DNA of 18,810 nt from assembly GCA_964593905.1 (NCBI GenBank), contig CAZQLE010000060.1, forward strand, positions 1 to 18,810, written 5' to 3'. Below the pieces are notes generated by a model that made no database searches, was not told the DNA's origin, and saw only the letters and a program-made list of their open reading frames with translations. Positions within the stretch are counted from its first letter, which is position 1, and each line of letters begins with the position of its first letter. Of this stretch, positions 7,878-15,172 are shown piece by piece. The position numbers were made by a program, and so were the translations under genes. Source of the stretch: CAZQLE01 sp964593905. Its GTDB lineage: Bacteria; Chloroflexota; Anaerolineae; Anaerolineales; Anaerolineaceae.

Positions 7878-7892
7878 AATGTTATTAACATT
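7878..7892. promoter_or_regulatory. 15-bp palindrome upstream of dnaK
   Basis: AATGTTA-T-TAACATT is a perfect dyad with a single central base, centred 68 bases upstream of the dnaK start in the 123-base gap after the membrane-protein gene. It does not match CIRCE (TTAGCACTC-N9-GAGTGCTAA). Size and place would suit an operator, but no regulator is known. Confidence 0.4.
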
Positions 7893-7940
7893 GTGTTGGA
7901 AGAATATTTAATACGCGCAGCAGCCGGGCCGCGCGCCAGG

Positions 7941-10052
7941 CTATTCTTTGCGCGGGGGAAGGAACAACATAACCACTGCGAAGATACCGATCACAATGAC
8001 ACAATACTGGTAGCGCATTCCCTGGGCATTGTTGACCAGCGCCAGCAGCGCAGATTGAAAAACAACCAGCGCGGCAGTGATCAGATAGCGCGGATCGCGC
8101 TGGCGCAAAGCGATCACCGCACTGACAAAAATGGCAAACAGGGTATACAGCGCCGGCCGCCAGATATCCATAGGGAACTGCATGGTTTTCATCAACAGAT
8201 TCGAGAGCGGGTTGACCAGTTTGGGCAGGCGCGAGGCCTCGGGTATGCCGCTGCTGTCAACGATCCATTGATACCCGCCGTATGGGTCAGGCTCGAGCCC
8301 CGAGCGGTAAACCTGACACGGGCCGTTGATGCACCAGACCAGCGAACTGGCACACAGCCAGTGACGAATGTTTACGGCCGGGTCTTTCAGGGCGGTCTGT
8401 ATAAAAATCGAACGGTTCAAAGCGCTGTTCCGGGTGAACAGCTCTGTATCAAAGCTTTCGTTAAAATAAACCGGGTTCACCCAGCAGCACCGGTAATGCC
8501 AGTTTTCAAGCGGGAGCAGAGAATTCAGATATTGCTGCGAGGCTTCATCCAGCGGCGTCTGATGGTCGACATGTGCGGCAATATGATGCAGCAGGACCAG
8601 GTCCTTCATTTGATCGGAAACCCGCTCCACTTTTAACACACTGTACAGCGGCCCGCGAACCAGCCCATAGATGCTTAACCAAAGCACACAGGCCAGCAGC
8701 AGATATTTTCGCTGAGCGCGAAAGACGATGAACACCAGCGCCATGACCGCCAGCATGACCGGCCAGCCGTTATGCCGGAACAGGGCCAATGCGGCGGCGG
8801 TCAGGCCGAACCAGATCCAACGGCGGGGCTGCGCCAGCCAGGTGCCCCTGGAGCGGATGATAAAGAACAGTTGCAGCCACAGACCCAACATGGCAATGGC
8901 ATAGGCGGCGTCTTTCCAGACGGTGATGTTGATTAATGCGCAGACCGGTGAGAAGGCCAGCAGCAGCGCCGTTAACCAGGCCGCGCTGCGCGGCGCACCC
9001 TGTTCCACCGCCCAGGCCAGACCGCAGCCTGTCACCAGGCTGAGCACGGTTACTTGAACGATGATGATGGCAGCCGGTGAATACCACAGCCGGGTGATCA
9101 GCCACATTGCCAGCGTGTGCGCCACGGGGTGCCAGTCGCGGAACACAGCGGTGGTTAATTGTTGCCATTGTCCACTGGAGTCAGGCGTCATGATGCCAGG
9201 CCAATAAACCAGCAGCATGAACATGCCAACCCCAAACACGGGCAGCCCAAAGGCGAGCCGCTGTCTCAGATTTAACGGCGCAGATGTTTTGCGCTGCCGG
9301 GGATCTGTTAAGAGCCAGACACACAGACTGAGGAATATTGAAAGCGGAGCCAGCACTACGACAAAATTGAATAATTGATTGGCAAAGGGCGTGGGAGCGG
9401 TATGTTCACTGGTCAGAACGCCATTTTTTTCGGCAAACAGATCCAGTGTCTGTGTCTCTGTGCCCCATTTGACCACCACGCTTCCGGCCTGCGGGCCGGT
9501 GGCAAAGACCAGGCGGGTATTTTCGTAAACGGCGCCCCGCCAGTTTGCCTGGCCCGGTTCGCGGCCAACCAGAAAGTCATTTTCCCGCATCCATGCAGCA
9601 GACGATGAAAAAGAATCCATGCTTTCATCGCGGATTCCAGAATTAAATTGGATCAGCTCAACCGTTTGCCCGGTGGTATTGGTCGCCGGATATTCCAATA
9701 TCAGGGTTTCGGCCGGCAACAAAAAGTGATGCTGTGGTTTGATCTCACCCCAGCCGATTAAAAACAACAGGGCAGTGACCGCGCCAATGAGCAGTGAAAC
9801 TTTAAACCGGGTCGGGTCTGCCAGTAGGCGGTTGCGGCCCCAGCGGCGCCATATAAAAAGCAGGCCAGCGCCCGCTGCAAGGGTGGCAAGCATTAAAAAA
9901 GCCAGGGTCTTACGGCTGTTAATCGGCCAGGTTAAAAACTGCTGATAAACTGCCAGGCTGAAGATCCCACCGGTCATTAAGGCAATGACCCCTTCCAAAA
10001 CTTGTTCAGGCGAGAAGGGTTTTATTCCGGGCGTGGGGTTGTTTTGCGGCAT
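7941..10052 (-). CDS. Polytopic membrane protein, DUF6020-like / GT-C-like
   Basis: 703 residues; the ATG has AGGA about seven bases upstream. Three hydrophobic helices (~20-40, 50-68, 85-101) precede a soluble insert (~102-222) with strand pattern and N-glycan-like NTT, then ~10 further helices to the C-terminus. The conserved-looking core begins WPGIMTPDSSGQW (284-296; D291 in the first long outer loop after a helix), followed by RDWHPVAHT (305-313) and a later ITVWKD. These match my memory of the DUF6020 family, whose topology resembles GT-C lipid-sugar transferases with an acidic residue in the first outer loop. Transfer of a sugar or related group from a lipid carrier is inference. The gene is divergent from the NfeD-like gene (210-base gap) and followed by dnaK. 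The extra N-terminal sandwich-like insert looks unusual. Confidence 0.8.
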   Translation of the reverse strand: MPQNNPTPGIKPFSPEQVLEGVIALMTGGIFSLAVYQQFLTWPINSRKTLAFLMLATLAAGAGLLFIWRRWGRNRLLADPTRFKVSLLIGAVTALLFLIGWGEIKPQHHFLLPAETLILEYPATNTTGQTVELIQFNSGIRDESMDSFSSSAAWMRENDFLVGREPGQANWRGAVYENTRLVFATGPQAGSVVVKWGTETQTLDLFAEKNGVLTSEHTAPTPFANQLFNFVVVLAPLSIFLSLCVWLLTDPRQRKTSAPLNLRQRLAFGLPVFGVGMFMLLVYWPGIMTPDSSGQWQQLTTAVFRDWHPVAHTLAMWLITRLWYSPAAIIIVQVTVLSLVTGCGLAWAVEQGAPRSAAWLTALLLAFSPVCALINITVWKDAAYAIAMLGLWLQLFFIIRSRGTWLAQPRRWIWFGLTAAALALFRHNGWPVMLAVMALVFIVFRAQRKYLLLACVLWLSIYGLVRGPLYSVLKVERVSDQMKDLVLLHHIAAHVDHQTPLDEASQQYLNSLLPLENWHYRCCWVNPVYFNESFDTELFTRNSALNRSIFIQTALKDPAVNIRHWLCASSLVWCINGPCQVYRSGLEPDPYGGYQWIVDSSGIPEASRLPKLVNPLSNLLMKTMQFPMDIWRPALYTLFAIFVSAVIALRQRDPRYLITAALVVFQSALLALVNNAQGMRYQYCVIVIGIFAVVMLFLPPRKE

Positions 10053-10088
10053 CGCTGATTCCTGAAAACGGTTGGTGAAACTTCTGTA

Positions 10089-10094
10089 ATTATA
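10089..10094 (-). promoter_or_regulatory. Possible -10 box of the DUF6020-like gene
   Basis: A perfect TATAAT on the minus strand, 37 bases upstream of the ATG at 10052. The hexamer 17 bases further upstream (ACCAAT) is a poor -35, so the call depends on the -10 alone. Confidence 0.35.
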
Positions 10095-10201
10095 CTTTGA
10101 TCATTTGCAGATTGGTTCTTAATGGCGGGTTTTTGCAGGGCAAGCGCAGTGATTTTTTTGTTTTACCTATCCTCGCCCTGGCCGGTTTTGTTTTATCGGG
10201 T

Positions 10202-10228
10202 TTGACTCTCTGGTAAGAACGCTATAAT
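10202..10228 (+). promoter_or_regulatory. Candidate promoter of the NfeD-like gene
   Basis: TTGACT (10202-10207; 5/6 to consensus) and a perfect TATAAT (10223-10228) are separated by 15 bases, slightly short. Predicted initiation near 10235 gives a leader of ~28 bases with GGAGG at 10252-10256, six bases before the ATG. Confidence 0.55.
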
Positions 10229-10262
10229 TAAGAAAGATGGCTGGTTGTAACGGAGGAAAACA

Positions 10263-11594
10263 ATGAATTTTAAGCGAGGTTATCGCTGGTTGCGAATATG
10301 GGTATGGGTGTTGGGTCTGAGCTTGTTGCTTCCGGCGGGGAGCGTAATTGCCCAGAGTGGTTCTTCTCTGGCAGCGGTGGTGCTCACCAGCCAGGGGCCC
10401 ATTACCCCGGTATTGGAAGATTATCTGACGCGGGGTATTCAAACTGCGCGTGAGCGTGGGGCCGAGGTGGTGGTATTGCAACTGGATACCCCCGGCGGCA
10501 GTGTGGACCTGACCACCCGCCTCGTGAAGCTCATTCGTTCCAGTGAAGTTCCGGTGGTGGTGTATGTTTCGCCGCGCAATGCGATGGCGGGCAGCGCCGG
10601 TACGATTATCACCCTGGCCGGGCATGTTGCCGCCATGGCGCCAGAGACCACCATCGGCGCCGCCAGCCCGGTGGGTTCGCAGGGCGAGGATATCGGTGAG
10701 ACGCTGGAGAGCAAGGTGAAAGAAATGCTCAAAGCCGAAGTGCGCAGCCTGGCGCGCAGCCGGCCCGAAGCAGCACGCCTTCTGGCAGAGGCCACCATTG
10801 AAACCGCCCGGGCAGTGACCGAAGAAGAAGCGTTGGCGGTGGGTCTGGTGGATATCATTGCAACCGATATCCCCGATTTGCTGCGCCAGCTTGACGGCCG
10901 GGTGGTTGAATTTTCGGGCGGCGCACGGGCCCTATCCACCGCTGGCAAGCCGATCTTTGAGGTGAAGAATACCCTGATCGAGCAGGTGTTGCTGCTGCTG
11001 GTGAACCCCAATATCGTCTTTCTGCTGTTGGCGGTGGGGGTGCAGGCGGTGTTGATTGAGCTTTCGAGCCCGGGCGGCTGGTTTGCCGGTTTTCTGGGTG
11101 TTTTGTGTTTGCTTCTGGCGTTTTATGGCCTGGGGCTGCTGCCGGTGAACTGGTTTGGCATTCTGTTTCTGGTGCTGGCTTTTGTGCTCTTTATTCTGGA
11201 ATTAAAAACACCCACTGTGGGCGCGTTGACCACAGCGGGTGTGATTTCATTTATTGTGGGTGCGCTGGTGTTGTTTAATTCGGCCCGCTTACCGGGTTTT
11301 CCGGGGGTTAGCATTCCGCTGGTGGTGGGAACGGCGGTGTTTGTCGGGCTTGGTTTTCTGGCGGCGGTCTGGGTGGCGCTGCGGGCCCAGAAGACCCCGG
11401 TGGGAATTGGGGTCGAGACGCTGCCCGGCAAACGCGGGATTACAACGACGCCATTAACCCCTGGCGGTTCGGTTCAGGTGGGGGGTGAACTGTGGAGCGC
11501 AGTTCTGGAAAATGGCGAAGACCGGCTGGCAGAGGGTGAACGGGTTGAAGTGGTGCGCAGCGAAGGTCTTCGTCTCATTGTGCGCCGGCTATAA
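10263..11594 (+). CDS. NfeD-family membrane-bound serine protease (ClpP-class, PH1510-like)
   Basis: 443 residues; the ATG has GGAGG six bases upstream. Signal peptide ~1-31 (VIAQS). The ClpP/crotonase-fold protease domain (~35-225) carries LQLDTPGGS (72-80), the nucleophile Ser111 in MAGSAGT and PETTIGAASPVG (127-138). Lys151 aligns with the catalytic Lys138 of archaeal PH1510 because the spacing to the RSLA segment is identical. Four to five membrane helices follow (~245-375), then an outer or cytosolic OB-fold NfeD domain (~385-443: LPGKRGITTTPLTPGGSVQVGGE-W). Family members cleave hydrophobic segments of stomatin-like proteins and affect membrane microdomains. The usual stomatin/slipin neighbour is missing here. 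The gene is convergent with the UPF0316 gene, with only seven bases between stops. Confidence 0.93.
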   Translation: MNFKRGYRWLRIWVWVLGLSLLLPAGSVIAQSGSSLAAVVLTSQGPITPVLEDYLTRGIQTARERGAEVVVLQLDTPGGSVDLTTRLVKLIRSSEVPVVVYVSPRNAMAGSAGTIITLAGHVAAMAPETTIGAASPVGSQGEDIGETLESKVKEMLKAEVRSLARSRPEAARLLAEATIETARAVTEEEALAVGLVDIIATDIPDLLRQLDGRVVEFSGGARALSTAGKPIFEVKNTLIEQVLLLLVNPNIVFLLLAVGVQAVLIELSSPGGWFAGFLGVLCLLLAFYGLGLLPVNWFGILFLVLAFVLFILELKTPTVGALTTAGVISFIVGALVLFNSARLPGFPGVSIPLVVGTAVFVGLGFLAAVWVALRAQKTPVGIGVETLPGKRGITTTPLTPGGSVQVGGELWSAVLENGEDRLAEGERVEVVRSEGLRLIVRRL

Positions 11595-11613
11595 GAGTTG
11601 CTTAAGCCCGGCG
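11583..11613. repeat. Imperfect inverted repeat over both stop codons of converging genes
   Basis: CGCC, GGCT and TAAG pair with CTTA, AGCC and GGCG around loop AGTTG (11596-11600), with one-base bulges at 11591 and 11609. The stem holds the TAA of the NfeD-like gene (11592-11594) and that of the UPF0316 gene (11604-11602). No T-run follows on either strand, so intrinsic termination is doubtful. Confidence 0.35.
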
Positions 11614-12144
11614 GCCAATCCCCCAGAAGCCGTGCTGCACCGGGCGAACATCCTCGGCGGTGATGAAGGCGGCCGGATCGGCTTCCAATACGACCGTTTC
11701 GGCGTGGTCTACATTTTTGCGTAAGACATCACAATAGACCACCGAGACCATTCCGTCGCGGCCACGGGCCGACATTTCGGTCACGCCATAGCCCGCATTA
11801 CGCAGCGCTTCGGTCACTGCTGCCCCGCGCGTGGGCGACATGATGGTCAGCTTGATGTGCCCGATTGCGAGCCGGTCTTCAATCAACATCCCCACCACGT
11901 TCCCGGTGGCAAAACCGGCCGCATAGGCCAGCACGTTCCAGGCACTGTCAAGATTTGACAGCACAGATGTGATCGCGATTACAAAGAGCAGAGACTGGAA
12001 AAAGCCCAGCACCCAGACCAGCAGCTTTTTCCCGCGCACCAGAAATAAGACGCGAATGGTATCCAGCGACATATCCATGACGCGCACGAGAAAAATGATT
12101 AATGCTCCCCAGATACCCAGCGAAGCCAGTAATTCAGCTAACAT
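11602..12144 (-). CDS. UPF0316 membrane protein (DUF5698 + DUF2179)
   Basis: 180 residues; the ATG has AAGGAGG (12151-12157) six bases upstream. Three hydrophobic helices (~5-20, 40-60, 70-90) include VRVMDMSLDTIRVLFLVRG, typical of DUF5698. The C-terminal ~80 residues form a DUF2179-like domain: IKLTIMSPTRGAAVTEALRNAGYGVTEM, then a strand MVSVVYCDVLRKNVD and ending ADPAAFITAEDVRPV, where family members have DP-AF-s--dv. The layout matches Bacillus YebE-type UPF0316 proteins. Related DUF2179 domains (YitT group) form small-ligand-binding ferredoxin-like folds; what this protein binds or transports is not known. It lies downstream of glgP on the same strand, separated by a strong hairpin. Confidence 0.9.
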   Translation of the reverse strand: MLAELLASLGIWGALIIFLVRVMDMSLDTIRVLFLVRGKKLLVWVLGFFQSLLFVIAITSVLSNLDSAWNVLAYAAGFATGNVVGMLIEDRLAIGHIKLTIMSPTRGAAVTEALRNAGYGVTEMSARGRDGMVSVVYCDVLRKNVDHAETVVLEADPAAFITAEDVRPVQHGFWGIGRRA

Positions 12145-12169
12145 AGAAAACCTCCTTCAAACAAACAGC

Positions 12170-12218
12170 CCGCCGCAGAGTGCACAGAACCCCCTGGCTT
12201 CTGTATGCTCTGCGGCGG
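12170..12218 (-). terminator. 20-bp hairpin between glgP and the UPF0316 gene
   Basis: Arms 12170-12189 and 12199-12218 pair over 20 positions: 11 bp perfect, then two G-U pairs and one mismatch, then 6 bp perfect, around a 9-base loop. Read on the minus strand it lies 58 bases after the glgP stop and is followed by the T-rich GCTGTTTGTTTG. The Shine-Dalgarno of the UPF0316 gene starts only 12 bases after the stem. A glgP terminator or attenuator is likely; the U-tract is interrupted, so partial read-through is possible. Confidence 0.6.
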
Positions 12219-12275
12219 ATATTTTCAACGACGCAGTGATCGACCTTGCCGGAACCGTCCCGCCGAATGGGGGGA

Positions 12276-14420
12276 CTAATCTTCCAGCGCGGGTTGGTAC
12301 ATTTCTTCTTGATATTCGCGCAACATGCGCCGCAGGCTGAACTGCGGTGTCAGCGTGCGAATGCATTCTTTAATCCGTCCCACCCATTCAATGGGCAGGC
12401 CAGAATTGACACGCGAATAATACAGGGGCACAATCTCGTTTTCCAGCGTGTCGTACAGGCTTTGCGCATCGGCGCGGTCTTGCGTGTTGGGGTCGGCATA
12501 CTCTTTTTCAGATCCGATGGCCCAGCCATTGGCGCCGTTAAAGCCCTCATGCCACCAGCCATCCAGCACCGAGAAGTTGATCACGCCGTTCAGCGCGGCC
12601 TTCATGCCCGATGTGCCCGAGGCTTCATTGGGGCGGCGCGGGGTGTTGAGCCATACATCCACCCCCTGCACCAGGTGGCGGGCCACGTTCATGTCATAAT
12701 CTTCGAGAAAGACGAGGCGTCCGCCGGTCTGACTGTCTTTTACAGTGCGGTAGACCTGCTGGATGACCATTTTGCCGGGTTCATCGGCGGGGTGTGCCTT
12801 GCCGGCAAAGAGGATTTGCACCGGCATTTCGGCGCTGTTGATGATGCTCAACAGCCGGTCCATATCCTGCATGATCAAAGAACCGCGTTTGTAGGTGGCA
12901 AAGCGGCGGGCGAAACCGATGGTCAATACGTTGGGGTCCAACAAGACGCCGCCGGCAATTACCTGGATGGGGTGCGCGCTGCCCGATTTCCACTGCGTGC
13001 GGATGCGGTCGGTGGCAAAGTTGAGCAGTTTGCGCTTAAGGTGTTGGCGCACAGCCCACAACTCGCCATCGGGGATATTGTCAATTCCACTCCACAGGGC
13101 GGGGTCGTCGAGCCGGTCGAACCAGTCGGGCCCCAGATAGCGGTCATAGAGAATGCCCAGGCGGCGGGCCAGCCAACTGGGTGTGTGCACGCCGTTGGTG
13201 ATATGCCGGATGGGAACATCATCCACTTTGCGGTCTGGGTAAAGGAATTGCCACATTTCACGCGAGACGCGGCCATGCAATTCAGAGACACCATTGGCCT
13301 GGTTGGATGCACGCAGCGCCAGCACGGGCATGGAGAACATCTCACCCCAGGGCTGGGCATGATGGGCCAGCTCGATAAACTGGTCGCGGGTTAACCCCAG
13401 CGCATTCCAGGTCTGATAAAAATATTTTTCAATCAACCAGACTGGGAACTGGTCGTTGCCGGCCGGGACGGGGGTGTGGGTGGTGAAGATGTTGTGTTTG
13501 CGAATATCTTCGGCCGCCTGTGCAAAAGTTTTGCCCTGGCTGACCTGTTCGCGGGCCAGTTCAAGGGTGAGAAAGGCCGAATGACCCTCATTCATGTGCC
13601 AGGCATCGGGCTGGTACCCCAGGCGGCGCAGGGCGCGCACGCCCCCCATGCCTAGCAGAATCTCCTGCGAGATGCGCACATCCGGGTCGCTGGAATAAAG
13701 GCGGGCGGTCAGGTCGCGGTCGTTGGGAGAGTTCTCTTCCACATTGGTATCCAGCAGGTACAGGCGCGCGCGGCCAACCTGAATCTGCCAGATGCGGGCG
13801 GTGATGGCGCGGCCGGGAAGATCCACCGAAATGGTGATGGGTTTTCCACTGGCATCCAGCAGTTCAACAATCGGCATGCGCGAAAAATCGAGATGCAGGT
13901 TGCGCGTCTCTTGCCAGCCGTCTTCGGTGATTTTTTGCGAGAAGTAGCCCTGCCGATAGATGAAGCCGACGCCGATCAGGGGCATGCCCATGTCGCTGGC
14001 TTCTTTCATATGATCGCCTGAGAGGATGCCCAGGCCGCCGGCGTATACCGGCAGTGATTCGTGCAAGCCGAACTCAAAAGAGAAGTAGGCGATGGTTTTG
14101 TTCGCATACTTATGATAATCACGATTGAAGATCGTGTTTTCGGCCTGCATATAATCGTCAAATTTCTTCATCACCCGGTCGTACAGGTCTAGGTAATTGC
14201 GATCATTTGCGACGGCGTTTAACAGCGGCCGGTCCACCTGCCGCAAAAAAGCCACCGGATTGTGGGGCAGATCATTCCACAAAGTCTTATTAATTAAAGA
14301 AAAAAGCCGCTGAGCCTCCGGGTTCCAGACCCACCACAGGTTGTAGGCCAGTTCGCTTAAGCGAGAGATGCGCCGGGGGAGGGCGAAATTATTCGGGTAT
14401 TCTCTACGAATTTTTTGCAT
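12276..14420 (-). CDS. glgP: Alpha-glucan (glycogen/maltodextrin) phosphorylase
   Basis: 714 residues; cytoplasmic PLP enzyme that releases glucose-1-phosphate from the ends of alpha-1,4-glucans. The N-terminal ~110 residues are a DUF3417 domain (RRISRLSELAYNLWWVWNPEA). The catalytic core shows AYFSFEFGLHESLPVYAGGLG (111-131), WHMNEGHSAF (274-283), THTPVPAGND (314-323), the phosphate/PLP segment ARRFATYKR (504-512), and the PLP-lysine motif EASGTSGMKAALNG (599-612) with Lys607. Length and domain order fit the short bacterial AgpA-type phosphorylases (TIGR02094) rather than the ~830-residue animal type. The ATG at 14420 is preceded only by a weak AGAGA. It is transcribed alone, with a candidate extended -10 promoter and two dyads upstream and a hairpin downstream. 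No glgA, glgB or glgC is in the window. Confidence 0.96.
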   Translation of the reverse strand: MQKIRREYPNNFALPRRISRLSELAYNLWWVWNPEAQRLFSLINKTLWNDLPHNPVAFLRQVDRPLLNAVANDRNYLDLYDRVMKKFDDYMQAENTIFNRDYHKYANKTIAYFSFEFGLHESLPVYAGGLGILSGDHMKEASDMGMPLIGVGFIYRQGYFSQKITEDGWQETRNLHLDFSRMPIVELLDASGKPITISVDLPGRAITARIWQIQVGRARLYLLDTNVEENSPNDRDLTARLYSSDPDVRISQEILLGMGGVRALRRLGYQPDAWHMNEGHSAFLTLELAREQVSQGKTFAQAAEDIRKHNIFTTHTPVPAGNDQFPVWLIEKYFYQTWNALGLTRDQFIELAHHAQPWGEMFSMPVLALRASNQANGVSELHGRVSREMWQFLYPDRKVDDVPIRHITNGVHTPSWLARRLGILYDRYLGPDWFDRLDDPALWSGIDNIPDGELWAVRQHLKRKLLNFATDRIRTQWKSGSAHPIQVIAGGVLLDPNVLTIGFARRFATYKRGSLIMQDMDRLLSIINSAEMPVQILFAGKAHPADEPGKMVIQQVYRTVKDSQTGGRLVFLEDYDMNVARHLVQGVDVWLNTPRRPNEASGTSGMKAALNGVINFSVLDGWWHEGFNGANGWAIGSEKEYADPNTQDRADAQSLYDTLENEIVPLYYSRVNSGLPIEWVGRIKECIRTLTPQFSLRRMLREYQEEMYQPALED

Positions 14421-14438
14421 AAAGTCTCTTTGTTAAGG

Positions 14439-14455
14439 TCGATCCAACGGATCGA
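14439..14455. promoter_or_regulatory. Dyad TCGATCC-AAC-GGATCGA in the glgP leader
   Basis: A perfect 7-bp inverted repeat with a 3-base centre, ending 18 bases before the glgP start and just downstream of the predicted transcription start (~14466). That is a usual place for a repressor operator; in RNA it could also fold into a small hairpin. Confidence 0.45.
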
Positions 14456-14472
14456 TGAATTCTGCCGGATTG

Positions 14473-14481
14473 ATTGTATCA
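14473..14481 (-). promoter_or_regulatory. Candidate extended -10 promoter of glgP
   Basis: TGATACAAT on the minus strand is a TGn extension plus TACAAT (5/6 to TATAAT). It lies about 53 bases upstream of the glgP start. No -35 hexamer is seen at 16-18 bases, which an extended -10 can tolerate. Confidence 0.4.
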
Positions 14482-14504
14482 GAAATCCATTCAACAGGAT
14501 GGGG

Positions 14505-14519
14505 CAGTATATCATACTG
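14505..14519. promoter_or_regulatory. Dyad CAGTAT-ATC-ATACTG upstream of the glgP promoter
   Basis: A perfect 6-bp inverted repeat with a 3-base centre, just upstream of the -35 zone of the glgP promoter candidate. It shares the 3-base spacing of the dyad at 14439-14455 but not its sequence. Confidence 0.35.
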
Positions 14520-14640
14520 TGCCCGGCTTCGCAGTTGATTGCATCCATAATTATGATGATTAGCCGTAAAGATTTGTAACGAATCGAGCTCGAAAGATCG
14601 ATTTAAGACGATTTTTGGTTGCCTGGCGCGGTTTTCAGAA

Positions 14641-15102
14641 TTATTCTTCCACCCGTTCGATCACCCACAGCCCACTTTCTTGCACCAGCCAGAACACGCG
14701 GCTAAAGAGCTGGCCGTTGAGCTGCAAATCAACCGCCACCCTGGCGCCGGGCGGGTTATTTAACACGGCTGCCGATTGAATGCCAAAACCTTCGAGCTGC
14801 CCACTTAAAAGCGCAATTTGACCGGGGTCTGTGCCAGAGGCGAGCAGTGCGGCGCTGAGGTATTCGCCCATCTCGGTCGGGTTGATCTGATAGGCGGTTA
14901 AAAATTCCTGCACCACGGTCTCGGGCTGGGTGGGGTAGCTGCTGCCCCCGCCGCCCTGGTCTGGCGCGCCGCCGGCGACCTGCGGGGTGATGACCACCCC
15001 GCCATTTTCGCGATCATTTTGTCTCGCGCTTTCACCCACCGGTAAGTTACAGGCGACTGCAACCAGCAGCCAGATAACCAGTACAATTCTTAATCTTTTC
15101 AA
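14641..15102 (-). CDS. Small lipoprotein, possible NTF2-like fold
   Basis: 153 residues from a TTG start, chosen because GGAG (15110-15113 region) lies seven bases upstream and the protein then begins with a proper export signal, MKRLRIVLVIWLLVAVAC. The lipid-modified Cys would be residue 18; AVAC is a slightly irregular lipobox with Ala at -3. A Gly/Ser/Pro/Gln-rich spacer (~20-58) leads to a ~90-residue domain: ETVVQEFLTAYQ, a helical part, then strands RVAVDLQLNGQLFSRVFWLVQESGLWVIERVEE. A first helix with V--F--AY and a final W-I--V strand recall NTF2-like or DUF4878-type export lipoproteins, but this is a guess. It follows the PHP gene by 70 bases and probably closes that operon. No clear terminator is seen after it. 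Confidence 0.8.
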   Translation of the reverse strand: MKRLRIVLVIWLLVAVACNLPVGESARQNDRENGGVVITPQVAGGAPDQGGGGSSYPTQPETVVQEFLTAYQINPTEMGEYLSAALLASGTDPGQIALLSGQLEGFGIQSAAVLNNPPGARVAVDLQLNGQLFSRVFWLVQESGLWVIERVEE

Positions 15103-15172
15103 GCAGAAGCTCCAGATGAACGAGTGTTGTAAAATTGCTAAAATTCGGGTTTTTCCCAGAAAAACAGAGCAG

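Noticed and set aside
7818..7940. CIRCE/HrcA or sigma-32 control site before dnaK
   Set aside because: Neither the CIRCE inverted repeat nor a CTTGAAA/CCCCAT pair is present.
7854..8636. 260-codon open frame on the plus strand
   Set aside because: Antisense to the DUF6020-like membrane protein; no ribosome site and no recognisable motifs.
12246..13394. 382-codon open frame on the plus strand
   Set aside because: Antisense to glgP, whose catalytic motifs occupy the same DNA on the other strand.
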